A program made the position numbers and the translations under genes. This document shows, piece after piece, positions 44,700 through 52,535 of a stretch of 64,000 bases of DNA (position 1 is its first letter; every line of letters starts with the position of its first letter). The notes beneath the pieces were generated by a model. The model made no database searches. It was not told the DNA's origin and worked only from the letters and a program-made list of their open reading frames with translations. This stretch comes from Lentzea xinjiangensis (lineage in GTDB: Bacteria; Actinomycetota; Actinomycetes; Mycobacteriales; Pseudonocardiaceae): positions 310,001 through 374,000 of the forward strand of contig NZ_FOFR01000003.1 in NCBI RefSeq assembly GCF_900110955.1. Reading direction: 5' to 3'.

Positions 44700-47225
44700 A
44701 TGGGGACCCGTTCCGCCGCTCCCGCGAAGGGGGCGGAGCCCGAGTGGTTCACGTCGGCGACGCCGTGGATCGCGGCGCTGGCCGTGCTGTGCGCGTCGAC
44801 CGCGCTCTCCGGCGTGATCGAGGGCGACCTGTGGCTCCTGCGCATCGGCGTGGTGATCGTCGCGATCACCGTGACCGGCGCGTTCCTGCGGGCGACCCGG
44901 CTCACCCCGCCGCTGGTCGCGATCGCCCAGGTCTTCGTGTTGCTGTGCCTGCTCACCGCGTTGCACACGCGGTCGGGCATCTTCCTGTTCCTCCCCGGCC
45001 CCGACGCGCTGAGCGAGCTGGGCGGCGTGCTCGCCGACTCCGTGACGCAGGTGCAGACCGGGGTGCCGCCGGTGCACGCGACACCGGCCATCCAGGCGCT
45101 CGTGGTGCTGGCGATCGGCTTGGTCGCGGTGCTGGTGGACACGCTCGCCGTCGCGGCGGGCGCGCCGGCGGCGTCCGGGCTGGTGCTGCTGTGCGTCTTC
45201 GCGGTGCCCGCGTCGCTGGCCGACGAGATGCTGCCGTTCTGGACGTTCGTACTGGGCGCGGCGGCGTTCGCGATGCTGCTCGCGGTGGACGGCCAGCACC
45301 GGCACGAGGCGTGGCGCGGCCGGCTCGGGTCCGGGTCGGCGAGCGGGTCCGGTGGCTCCGCGACCACGGTGGCGGGCATCGCGATGGTGATCGCGCTGGT
45401 CGTCGGCGCGGGCGTCACGATCGTCGGCACCGTCGGCAGGCTGCCCGGCGGCGGTTCCGGTGGTGGCGGCGGCAAGGGCGGCATCGGCCTGAGCGAGATG
45501 ACGTCGTTGCGCGGCATGCTGAACCGCGGCAAGACCGCCGAGGTGTTCTACGTGCGCGGCCTGCCGGACCGGACGTACCTGCGGGCGACCACGCTCGCGA
45601 GGTACGTGCCGAACAAGGGCTGGGAGCGCGGCACCGACCCCGGCGGCCAGCCCGCGCGCGGCGAGCTCCCGTTGCAGCCGGGTGACCGCGGTGAGGGCAA
45701 GACGACGCGGATCAACATCGAGCCGCGCGACTGGAAGAGCTTCTGGCTGCCGACCTACGGCTCGGTCCGCCGCATCGACACCCCCGAGGACGACTACCGC
45801 TTCGACGCGAAGAAGGGCGTGATCTTCTCACAGCGGGAGCGCGAGCCGAAGCCCTACGAGATCGACACGGTGCTGTCGACGCCCACCAAGCAGGCGCTGC
45901 GCCTGGCGTCCGGCCAGAAGAACCTGGTCGACGGCGAGTACTACAAGTTCGAGGGCGTCGAGCAGGAGGTGGTCGACCTCGCGAACGAGGTCGTGAAGGA
46001 CACCACCAACGACTTCGACAAGGCCGCGAAGCTGTCCGAGTTCTTCAACAGCCCCACCAGCGACTTCAAGTACGACCTCAAGACCCAGGGCGATGTCACC
46101 AAGGACGCGCTGACCGACTTCGTGACCAGGGGCAAGGTCGGCTACTGCGAGCAGTACGCCTCCGCGATGGCCGTCATGGCCCGCGTGGTCGGCCTTCCGT
46201 CGCGGGTCGCGATCGGCTTCACCGCCGGCGTCGAGGCCGCGGACAACACCCACCGCGTGATCAGCACCGACGACGCGCACGCGTGGGTCGAGATCTTCTT
46301 CCCGAACCACGGCTGGATGACCTTCGACCCCACCCCGGTCAGCGACGGCCGCGGGGTGATGCCGCCGTACATGCAGGAGAACCCGCAGGGCGAGGAGGAA
46401 CAGCCGACCGCCGAGACGACGACCGAGTCCACGGCGCCGTCCGCGACCGGGTCGGTCCAGCAGTCCGCTTCACCCGACGGCGAGGAAGGCGACGACAGCG
46501 CCGTGCTGCAAGGCACGCCGGAGGACACGTCGAAGAACTGGATCCCGAACGCGCTGCTCGGTGCCTTCCTCCTCGCACTGGCCATGCAGCTGGTGTACCA
46601 GAGCCAGCTCAAACGCGAGAAGTCCCCGCTGACGCGGGAGGGGTATCCGATGGCCCCCGGGCTGATCCGCAAGGACTCCCCGACGGCGCTGCGGCGCTGG
46701 GGCGGGCTGGTCTCGGTCGCCCTGTGGGCGGCCGTGCTGCTGCTGGCCGTGGCATGGCTGTCGTACGTGCTCATGGCGGTCGTGCTGGCGCTGCTCGTCG
46801 CCACCACGCCCGCGGCGATCCGCGCGTTGCGGCGCCGCAACCGGTTGCGCGAGGTCGCGAAGCTCGGCCCGGGCGCCTCCACCGCGGCCTGGAGCGAGCT
46901 GATGGCCGAGTCGATCGACCGCGGCGCGCCCGTGCCCGCGGCCGAGACGATCAGGGCCGCCGCCCGCCGGTTGGCGCGCGAGCACAACCTGGACGACGCG
47001 GGCAAGAACGGCCTGCGGACGGTCATCGGGGCGATCGAGCGGTCCTGGTACAGCGCGAACCCCCTCGCCGACCCCGCGCTGCCCGCGGCACTGGCGGCGG
47101 TGCGGCAGTCGCTGCGGCAGAACGCCCCGCTGTCGCTGCGGGCGCGGCTGCTGCCGAAGTCGGTGCTGCGGCCGGCACCCGCGCCGGTGGCCGAGACGCC
47201 GGACCGGGAGCCCGTCCCGGTCTAG
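44700..47225 (+). CDS. TgpA-like membrane transglutaminase
   Basis: 841 aa. Seven or so membrane helices lie in residues 15-250, followed by an extracytoplasmic region with a transglutaminase-like core: Cys in VGYCEQYASAM (about 482), His in DDAHAWVEIFF (about 528) and Asp in TFDPTP (about 542), so the catalytic triad is intact. Two more helices (about 620 and 680-705) and a cytoplasmic helical tail follow. It probably remodels surface proteins or peptidoglycan-linked proteins together with MoxR/DUF58. It starts 1 base after DUF58. Confidence 0.93.
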   Translation: MGTRSAAPAKGAEPEWFTSATPWIAALAVLCASTALSGVIEGDLWLLRIGVVIVAITVTGAFLRATRLTPPLVAIAQVFVLLCLLTALHTRSGIFLFLPGPDALSELGGVLADSVTQVQTGVPPVHATPAIQALVVLAIGLVAVLVDTLAVAAGAPAASGLVLLCVFAVPASLADEMLPFWTFVLGAAAFAMLLAVDGQHRHEAWRGRLGSGSASGSGGSATTVAGIAMVIALVVGAGVTIVGTVGRLPGGGSGGGGGKGGIGLSEMTSLRGMLNRGKTAEVFYVRGLPDRTYLRATTLARYVPNKGWERGTDPGGQPARGELPLQPGDRGEGKTTRINIEPRDWKSFWLPTYGSVRRIDTPEDDYRFDAKKGVIFSQREREPKPYEIDTVLSTPTKQALRLASGQKNLVDGEYYKFEGVEQEVVDLANEVVKDTTNDFDKAAKLSEFFNSPTSDFKYDLKTQGDVTKDALTDFVTRGKVGYCEQYASAMAVMARVVGLPSRVAIGFTAGVEAADNTHRVISTDDAHAWVEIFFPNHGWMTFDPTPVSDGRGVMPPYMQENPQGEEEQPTAETTTESTAPSATGSVQQSASPDGEEGDDSAVLQGTPEDTSKNWIPNALLGAFLLALAMQLVYQSQLKREKSPLTREGYPMAPGLIRKDSPTALRRWGGLVSVALWAAVLLLAVAWLSYVLMAVVLALLVATTPAAIRALRRRNRLREVAKLGPGASTAAWSELMAESIDRGAPVPAAETIRAAARRLAREHNLDDAGKNGLRTVIGAIERSWYSANPLADPALPAALAAVRQSLRQNAPLSLRARLLPKSVLRPAPAPVAETPDREPVPV

Positions 47226-47267
47226 GAGGCTTCCCCCAGGTCCGCTCGACGAGAGTCACGGCCGGGA

Positions 47268-47295
47268 GTTCCGGAGGCGGTGCCGCCTCCGGAAC
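47268..47295 (+). terminator. Terminator of the moxR operon
   Basis: GTTCCGGAGGCGG and CCGCCTCCGGAAC pair perfectly (13 bp, 2-base tip), 42 bases after the transglutaminase stop. The 3' arm sequence GCGGTGCCGCCTCCG recurs 40 bases downstream (47317), a partial duplication. Confidence 0.7.
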
Positions 47296-47421
47296 CCTCG
47301 TACCGGGTGTGGTGCGGCGGTGCCGCCTCCGCAGCCCTCGGCCGCGCCTGTCGCGGCCGAGACTCGCGGGACCCGCTCTGGGCGCCTCCCGGCTGGTCCG
47401 GGAGCTGGCTGGGGCAAAGCG

Positions 47422-47453
47422 ACGGGCCCGCTCCCCTCGGGGGGCGGGCCCGT
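47422..47453. terminator. Bidirectional hairpin between convergent genes
   Basis: ACGGGCCCGC-T-CCCC against GGGG-G-GCGGGCCCGT: 14 Watson-Crick pairs and one G-T wobble with a 2-base tip. It serves the transglutaminase operon (+) and the DUF3040 gene (-, stop at 47472). Confidence 0.7.
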
Positions 47454-47471
47454 TGTCGTAGGTCCGAAGGC

Positions 47472-47867
47472 TTACCGCTCCTCGTCGAAGCGACGACGGA
47501 AGCGCTCTTCCATCTTTTCGGAGAACGAGCTGCGGCTGCGCGCTGGCTTGCCGTCCTCCTGCGCGCCCTCGGCGACCTGGTCACCGCGACGCAACGTCGT
47601 CAGGGTGATGAGGACACCGAAGAACATGAGCAGGAAGCCGAAAACGCTCACCACGGGGATGCTGGCAATCGCGAGCTGCGGCAGCATCACGCCGGTGATC
47701 AGCGCGGCCACACCGACCACGAACAGCACGATGCCCTGTACACGGCGCCGCTTGGACGGCCGCCGCAACTTGGCGCCTCGTACGGTGGATGCGAACTTCG
47801 GGTCTTCGGCGTAGAGCGCGCGCTCGATCTGGTCGAGCAGTCGCTGCTCGTGCTCGGAGAGTGGCAT
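47472..47867 (-). CDS. DUF3040 membrane protein
   Basis: 131 aa. The conserved PLSEHEQRLLDQIERALYAEDPKFAS start is diagnostic of DUF3040, followed by two membrane helices (about 45-62 and 68-90) and a charged tail. It is common in actinobacteria with no known function. GGAGGAGG lies just before ATG 47867. The 282 bases upstream to 48149 show no other gene. Confidence 0.93.
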   Translation of the reverse strand: MPLSEHEQRLLDQIERALYAEDPKFASTVRGAKLRRPSKRRRVQGIVLFVVGVAALITGVMLPQLAIASIPVVSVFGFLLMFFGVLITLTTLRRGDQVAEGAQEDGKPARSRSSFSEKMEERFRRRFDEER

Positions 47868-48149
47868 CGTTCCTCCTCCGGCACAGCGGTCGCGGGCGCC
47901 GGGTGTTCTCGGTTTCCGCCGAACCCGGCGGACGACCCACCCTGGGGACGTCACCCTCCAGGATACGATCCGCGCGGCCCGGCGACTACCCAGTCGGCCC
48001 TCTCATACGGTCGGTTCTGTCACCATCATCCTCCTGGGGCAGCGGTGAGGCTGTCGTGAGGCACCTCCACAGCCCTTGTGGCCTTCCGTTCACACCGCGT
48101 TCGGCCGCGTGATCCGCCCGCGCAAGCCGCGCTTGCTCGGATCGACCGC

Positions 48150-48656
48150 ATGACCGATCTCATCGTGAACGGCGACGCGGAGCAGGGCCTTCACGGCTGG
48201 TTGACCGTCGCGGGCGCTCCTGTCGTACTGCGGTACGACACGGGCCAGGGGTACCCGGGGCCTGGTGATCCGGGTCCGGCCCGGCGCGGCGCGGCGTTCT
48301 TCGGCGGTGGCGACACGCCCCTGAGCACTCTGCGACAGAGCGTGACGCTGCCGCGCCGCGCGTCTCAGTTCGCGATCTCCGCCTGGCTCGGCGGCTACGC
48401 CGCGCAGCAGGACGGCGCCCGCCTGTCCGTCGAGTTCCTGGACTCCGGCGGCACCCCGCGCGGTCTCGTCGTGCTCGGGCCGGTGACCGCGGAGGAGCGC
48501 TCCGGCCGCACCGGCCTCGTGGAGCGGTCCGCGCGCGGCACGGTGCCGCCGGGCAGCCGCACCGCCGTGGTGACGCTGCAGATGACCCGGTCCGGTGGTG
48601 GTACGTCGAACGACGGCTACGCGGACAACATCTCGTTCACGGTGGAGGCCCGCTGA
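48150..48656 (+). CDS. Jelly-roll/carbohydrate-binding-like protein upstream of phoD
   Basis: 168 aa. It begins LIVNGDAEQGLHGW, the typical opening of galactose-binding or CBM-like beta-sandwich domains, and ends DGYADNISFTVE, the closing strand of that fold. There is no signal peptide from ATG 48150, so it may be cytoplasmic or exported with a partner. It overlaps phoD by one base (TGATG) and is probably co-translated; similar modules are linked to phosphatases in actinobacteria. Ligand unknown. Confidence 0.75.
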   Translation: MTDLIVNGDAEQGLHGWLTVAGAPVVLRYDTGQGYPGPGDPGPARRGAAFFGGGDTPLSTLRQSVTLPRRASQFAISAWLGGYAAQQDGARLSVEFLDSGGTPRGLVVLGPVTAEERSGRTGLVERSARGTVPPGSRTAVVTLQMTRSGGGTSNDGYADNISFTVEAR

Positions 48657-50194
48657 TGCTGAACCGACGTGATCTCCTGCGCGCCGCGGCCGCCGCCGGC
48701 GCTCTCGGCACGGTGTGGCCGTTGTCCGCGGGCTTGTCGCCCGCCGAGGCGCACGCGGCCGCGCTCGACCTCGGCGCGTCCTGGGACCCGGCGCCGTTCA
48801 CCCTGGGCGTCGGGTCGGGGGACCCGTTGCCGGACAGCGTGGTGCTGTGGACGCGGCTCGCCCCGGAACCGCTCGCGTTCGAGCAGCCGCTGCCCGAGGT
48901 CGTCGAGGTCGAGTGGACCGTGGCGCTGGACCGCACGATGCGCTCGCGGATCGCGTCCGGCACCATCGCGGCGTCGAACCTGTTGGGGCACAGCGTGCAC
49001 GTGCCCGTGCAGGGCCTGCGTCCCGGCCGCACCTACTACTACCAGTTCACGGCGCTCGGGAAGCGCAGCCGGGTCGGCCGTACGCGCACGGCCCCGGTCG
49101 GACCGGTGTCCAAGGTGCGGTTCGCGACGGCGAACTGCCAGGCGTTCCACGACGGCTTCTACGCGGCGCATCGCGGGATCGCCCGGGAGGACCTGGACTT
49201 CGTCGTGCACCTGGGCGACTACATCTACGAGCACGGCCAGGTCGGCGGCGCGCACGTGCGCGACCACGAGGGCCCGGCGGTGCTGTCCCTCGCGGACTAC
49301 CGGCGGCGCCACGCGCTCTACAAGGGCGATCCCTCGTTGCGCGACGCCCACGCCGCGCACCCGTTCTTCCTCACGTGGGACGACCACGAGGTCGTGAACG
49401 ACTACAGCGGCTCGGAGGGTTCGGCGCCGTTCGTGAAGCGCCGTGCGGCGGCCTACCAGGCCTGGTACGAGCACATGCCGATCCGTTCGGGCAGTGCGCT
49501 GGAACCGCAGATCCACCGGCGGCGGCAGTGGGGATCGCTCGTGGACCTCACCGTGCTGGACCTGCGGCAGTACCGCTCGGCGCAGAACATCGCCGGCGGC
49601 ACGATCCTCGGCGCCGAGCAGAAGCAGTGGCTGCTGGACGGCATCTCCGGCGCGCGCGAGGCGTGGCAGGTGTGGCTCAACTCGATCATGCTGTCGCAGC
49701 TGGCACGCCAGGGCGGCGGCTACTACTTCACCGACCAGTGGGACGGCTTCCTCCAGGAACGCCGGGAGGTGCTCGGGCACGTGGCCGCCGAGGGGATGCA
49801 GGACCTCGTCGTGCTGACCGGCGACTGGCACTCGGCCTTCGTCGACGACATCCGGCCGGACTTCGACGACCTGTCCTCGCCGGTGATCGGCACGGAGTTC
49901 ACCGCGCACTCGATCACCTCCGGGGCCTACTCGCCGGAGTGGAACGCGGTGAACGGACCGGTGATGGGAGCGGCCAACCCGCACCTGAAGTACTTCGAGG
50001 GCAACAGGTACGGCTACGACGTGTACGAGGTGACGCCGCGGCGCTTCACCACGCACATGCGGGTGATCGGTGACCGGCGGGACGCCGCCTCGCCGGTGAC
50101 GACGCTGACGACGTTCCACGTCGACCGCGGGAAGGCCGGAAGCTACGAGGACCCGGCCACCGCCGGCTCTCCCGCGCAGTACCGGCGCCCGTGA
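48656..50194 (+). CDS. phoD: PhoD-type alkaline phosphatase
   Basis: 512 aa. A Tat signal peptide with twin arginines (LNRRDLLRAAAAAGALG) is followed by a PhoD N-terminal beta domain and the metallophosphatase domain with FVVHLGDYIYE, TWDDHEVVNDY and VVLTGDWHSAF metal ligands (Ca/Fe type). It is secreted folded and releases phosphate from organic phosphodiesters and monoesters. It is followed at 7 bases by an unusual terminator. Confidence 0.95.
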   Translation: MLNRRDLLRAAAAAGALGTVWPLSAGLSPAEAHAAALDLGASWDPAPFTLGVGSGDPLPDSVVLWTRLAPEPLAFEQPLPEVVEVEWTVALDRTMRSRIASGTIAASNLLGHSVHVPVQGLRPGRTYYYQFTALGKRSRVGRTRTAPVGPVSKVRFATANCQAFHDGFYAAHRGIAREDLDFVVHLGDYIYEHGQVGGAHVRDHEGPAVLSLADYRRRHALYKGDPSLRDAHAAHPFFLTWDDHEVVNDYSGSEGSAPFVKRRAAAYQAWYEHMPIRSGSALEPQIHRRRQWGSLVDLTVLDLRQYRSAQNIAGGTILGAEQKQWLLDGISGAREAWQVWLNSIMLSQLARQGGGYYFTDQWDGFLQERREVLGHVAAEGMQDLVVLTGDWHSAFVDDIRPDFDDLSSPVIGTEFTAHSITSGAYSPEWNAVNGPVMGAANPHLKYFEGNRYGYDVYEVTPRRFTTHMRVIGDRRDAASPVTTLTTFHVDRGKAGSYEDPATAGSPAQYRRP

Positions 50195-50200
50195 GGCAGC

Positions 50201-50234
50201 GGTGTGCGGGCGGGACGCCTCCCGCCCGCACACC
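50201..50234 (+). terminator. Terminator of phoD
   Basis: GGTGTGCGGGCGGGA (50201-50215) and TCCCGCCCGCACACC (50220-50234) form a perfect 15-bp stem with a 4-base loop, 7 bases after the phoD stop. The 3' arm is unit 1 of the tandem repeat that follows. Confidence 0.8.
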
Positions 50235-50294
50235 TCCCGCCCGCACACCTCCCGCCCGCACACCTCCCGCCCGCACACCTCCGGCCCGCACACC
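50220..50294. repeat. Five 15-bp tandem repeats of the terminator 3' arm
   Basis: Unit TCCCGCCCGCACACC at 50220, 50235, 50250 and 50265 is exact; the copy at 50280 has one change (TCCGGCCCGCACACC); a partial unit follows at 50295. Each copy can pair with the single 5' arm at 50201-50215. Read on the minus strand each unit adds E-V-C-G-R in frame after the peptidase relic. Confidence 0.92.
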
Positions 50295-50308
50295 TCCGGC
50301 CGGCTCGC

Positions 50309-50521
50309 GATCCGGTAGGCGCGGGAGATCGTCACCGCACTCGCGCCACCCATCGCGTCGGTGGTCCTCGCGCGCAGTGAAGCGGGCTTCGCGCCCTTCG
50401 GGTGCCGCACGACCGCCTTCTGCACAGCGGCATTCTGCACAGCCGCCTTCTGGCCGGCCACCGGCACCGGCTTCCAGGTCACGCCGTCGTCGAACGACGC
50501 CTCGACGGGACGACGAACCAC
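50309..50521 (-). pseudogene. C-terminal relic of an S8 (subtilisin-like) peptidase
   Basis: The minus frame reads VEASFDDGVTWKPVPV, an Ala/Val-rich stretch (KAAVQNAAVQKAV), then PKGAKPASLRARTTDAMGG and ISRAYRI. This is the terminal beta-sandwich of actinobacterial secreted S8 peptidases (SFDDGxTW ... SLRAxATD ... RAYxL). No protease domain, signal peptide or start lies upstream, and the natural stop is replaced by the 15-bp repeats. It is a truncated remnant. Confidence 0.6.
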
Positions 50522-50586
50522 CTCTCCAGGCAGTCACATCTCCCTTCTCGACGTCGGTCACGACTCCACGTGGGTGGCTGGACACC

Positions 50587-50688
50587 ATGGACGAAGCGTC
50601 GGACGACCAGGCTGCACAAGCGTTTCTGGCAACGGTGTGAGTCGGTGATCTGTGCGGCGGGATCGTCTCGGAGATCACGCGATCGTGC
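50587..50688 (+). pseudogene. Interrupted 5' end of the S1-domain gene
   Basis: ATG 50587 opens MDEASDDQAAQAFLATV, then TGA at 50638-50640, then the same frame continues VGDLCGGIVSEITRSCVAV directly into the S1 gene. The post-stop peptide matches the start of an S1 fold (VGDLCxGxVSEITxFGVFV), so the stop splits the first S1 domain. Confidence 0.6.
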
Positions 50689-51447
50689 GTGGCGGTCACC
50701 CTGGACGGATTCCCCGCACGTCCGTTGGGAGCCGTGGGACGGTTGGACCTGTCGTGGGGTCAGCCCGCGACTTCGGCTGTGCGGGTCGGCGAACGGATGA
50801 CCGCCGAGGCGGTGGCCGTCGACCTGGAAGCGGGCGAAGTCCGGCTGTCGATGGCCGCGACCGAGAACCCGGAACTCTGGGCGTTCTTGAAATCGCTGTC
50901 CCCTGGTCAGATCCTCTCCGGCGAAGTGGCGGCGATCGAGCGGTTCGGCGTGTTCGTGGCGCTCGACGACGGACCCCCGCACCCGGTGTTCCCCGGCGGT
51001 GGCTTCATCACCATCCCCGAGCTGTCCTGGCGACACCTCAACGATGTCTCCAACGTCGTGCGGGTAGGGCAGCGCGTCTCGCGCAAGATGCTTCAGTTCG
51101 ACACGTCGAACGGCGAGGCGAGGCTGTCGCTGCGCGCGACGCAGCCGGACCCGTTCCACGTCTTCGCCGACCGCCTCACCACCGGCCGACGACTCCGGGG
51201 ACGGGTGACCGAGTTGGCCGCGGTCGGAGCCTTCGTCGAGGTCGCCGACGGAGTCGAGGGACTCGTCCCCCTCGGCGAGCTCGACGAAAATCCCGTGACA
51301 GCACCGGAAGAGGTGGTTCAAGTCGGTGACGAAGTCTCCGTCCTCGTCACCGAGTTCGACCTGACGAAAGCATCGGACCATCCGCCGGAAACGTTCCGCC
51401 CGACGAGTCAGTCCGCGGAGCTGAGCCCACCGAGGCCCGGGGACTGA
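50689..51447 (+). CDS. S1 RNA-binding-domain protein, 5'-truncated
   Basis: 252 aa from GTG 50689. It contains the end of a first S1 repeat, a complete central one (GQILSGEVAAIERFGVFVALDD to ARLSLRATQPDP) and a third (GRRLRGRVTELAAVGAFVEVADGVEGLVPL), and a polar tail. Homologous multi-S1 proteins bind RNA and translating ribosomes. An in-frame TGA separates it from its expected N-terminus, and no Shine-Dalgarno sequence precedes 50689, so it may be a pseudogene or a protein made by internal initiation. Confidence 0.65.
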   Translation: MAVTLDGFPARPLGAVGRLDLSWGQPATSAVRVGERMTAEAVAVDLEAGEVRLSMAATENPELWAFLKSLSPGQILSGEVAAIERFGVFVALDDGPPHPVFPGGGFITIPELSWRHLNDVSNVVRVGQRVSRKMLQFDTSNGEARLSLRATQPDPFHVFADRLTTGRRLRGRVTELAAVGAFVEVADGVEGLVPLGELDENPVTAPEEVVQVGDEVSVLVTEFDLTKASDHPPETFRPTSQSAELSPPRPGD

Positions 51448-51480
51448 GCTGAGACGTCAGCGTTCCGTCTTCGAGGAGGC

Positions 51481-51790
51481 TCAGGGCACGACGGCTGCGG
51501 CCAGCGCGTCATGCAGGCTCGTCTGGTCGTTCTCCGGCAGGCCAGCCGCCACGGGCACCTGGTTCACCAGCACCGCGGATACCGAGCTGCGCTGCCTTGA
51601 GCGACATGGCCTTGCCGCTCACGCGCCCAGCACAGCCCGGCATGCGGAGGCCGCCCGCCACAGACACCGGCACAGCAATCAGTGCCCAGCTCAATCTCGT
51701 GGCACCACAGAGCATTGCCGCTCACGCCCCAGCACAACGCAAACGGCACCACCGTGTGCGAGGCGCTGGATGCGTTGCAGCGCCTGCAAT
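51481..51790 (-). pseudogene. Decayed minus-strand gene, unrecognised
   Basis: Protein-like pieces occur in three successive minus frames: VVPFALCWGVSGNALW (near 51740), ALIAVPVSVAGGLRMPG (near 51670) and VLVNQVPVAAGLPENDQTS...AVVP with a stop at 51481. A short motif, CTGGG-CGTGAGCGGCAA-type, occurs twice about 110 bases apart. It fits a small secreted repeat protein with frameshifts. Family not identified. Confidence 0.3.
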
Positions 51791-52450
51791 TCAGCTGACC
51801 GTCAGCGGTACGCGGGACTGCGGTGCCGAAGCCGGGCGGCGGTTCATCACGGCCAGCTCCAACTGGCGTGCCGGCGACTCGCCCAGCAGGGTGCGGGCCA
51901 GGGTGGTGCCCTTGCGCGGAGCCAGGGCCAGCTCCGCGCGGAGGGCTTGCACGCCCACGAAGTGGATCGCCTCCTCGAGGATGGCTTTGGTGTCGGGGAT
52001 CGAGCGGGTCCGGCGGATGGCGTCCACCGCCGCGCGTTCGAGGGGTGCCACGTGGAAGCCTCTGCGGAGTGCCGGTCTGGGGAGGCGGTCTGTTCGCTCC
52101 AGGCGCAGGGCGGCGTGACCCCAGGCCCGGCAGTGGCGTGGCGCGAGGACGTGGATCGCGTCCGCGGTGGGCAGGACCGATCTCATGCCGTGCAGGTACA
52201 GGGCGTCGAAGGCCGTCAGCATGGAGCGCTCGCCCGCGTGCAGGAGGGCTGCCTGCACCAGCTGTTCCCGGGAAGGACCGGCTCTGGACAGCAGGAAGAT
52301 GCCGGGGAACAGGCGCTGCCATGGGCCGCCGGGGCGGGAGCGCTGGTCGATCAGCGCGGCGGACAGTCCTATGTGGAGCAGTGCGGCCACTGGGGCCACT
52401 CGGTGGACGAAGAGGGTGCCCAGGGCTTCGAGGTCGATGGGGTGGCGCAT
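51791..52450 (-). CDS. AbiEi-like antitoxin-type / regulator-like protein
   Basis: 219 aa without a firm family. The plan, a helical N-terminus then the basic segment GGPWQRLFPGIFLLSRAGPS followed by AALLHAGERSMLTAFDALYLHG and HVLAPRHCRAWG, resembles the actinobacterial proteins annotated as AbiEi antitoxin-like (winged helix plus nuclease-like fold). No AbiEii toxin is adjacent and the VSR-type nuclease motif is absent. The ATG at 52450 has no Shine-Dalgarno sequence. Its 3' end abuts the decayed region. Confidence 0.55.
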   Translation of the reverse strand: MRHPIDLEALGTLFVHRVAPVAALLHIGLSAALIDQRSRPGGPWQRLFPGIFLLSRAGPSREQLVQAALLHAGERSMLTAFDALYLHGMRSVLPTADAIHVLAPRHCRAWGHAALRLERTDRLPRPALRRGFHVAPLERAAVDAIRRTRSIPDTKAILEEAIHFVGVQALRAELALAPRKGTTLARTLLGESPARQLELAVMNRRPASAPQSRVPLTVS

Positions 52451-52535
52451 GGGTCAATGGTGCGCGGGAGGAGGGGGTGGGAGGTGGGGGCGCGGGAAAG
52501 TTGTGGACAACTCGCGGGTTGTGGACAGGTCGCGA

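Noticed and set aside
50220-50294. CRISPR-like array
   Set aside because: Units are only 15 bp, contiguous and without spacers, and no cas genes are present.
50638-50640. Selenocysteine codon in the S1 gene
   Set aside because: S1 proteins have no known Sec, no SECIS-like hairpin is evident just downstream, and the position would not be catalytic.
51791-52450. Complete AbiE toxin-antitoxin system
   Set aside because: Only an antitoxin-like protein is seen; no AbiEii nucleotidyltransferase is adjacent.
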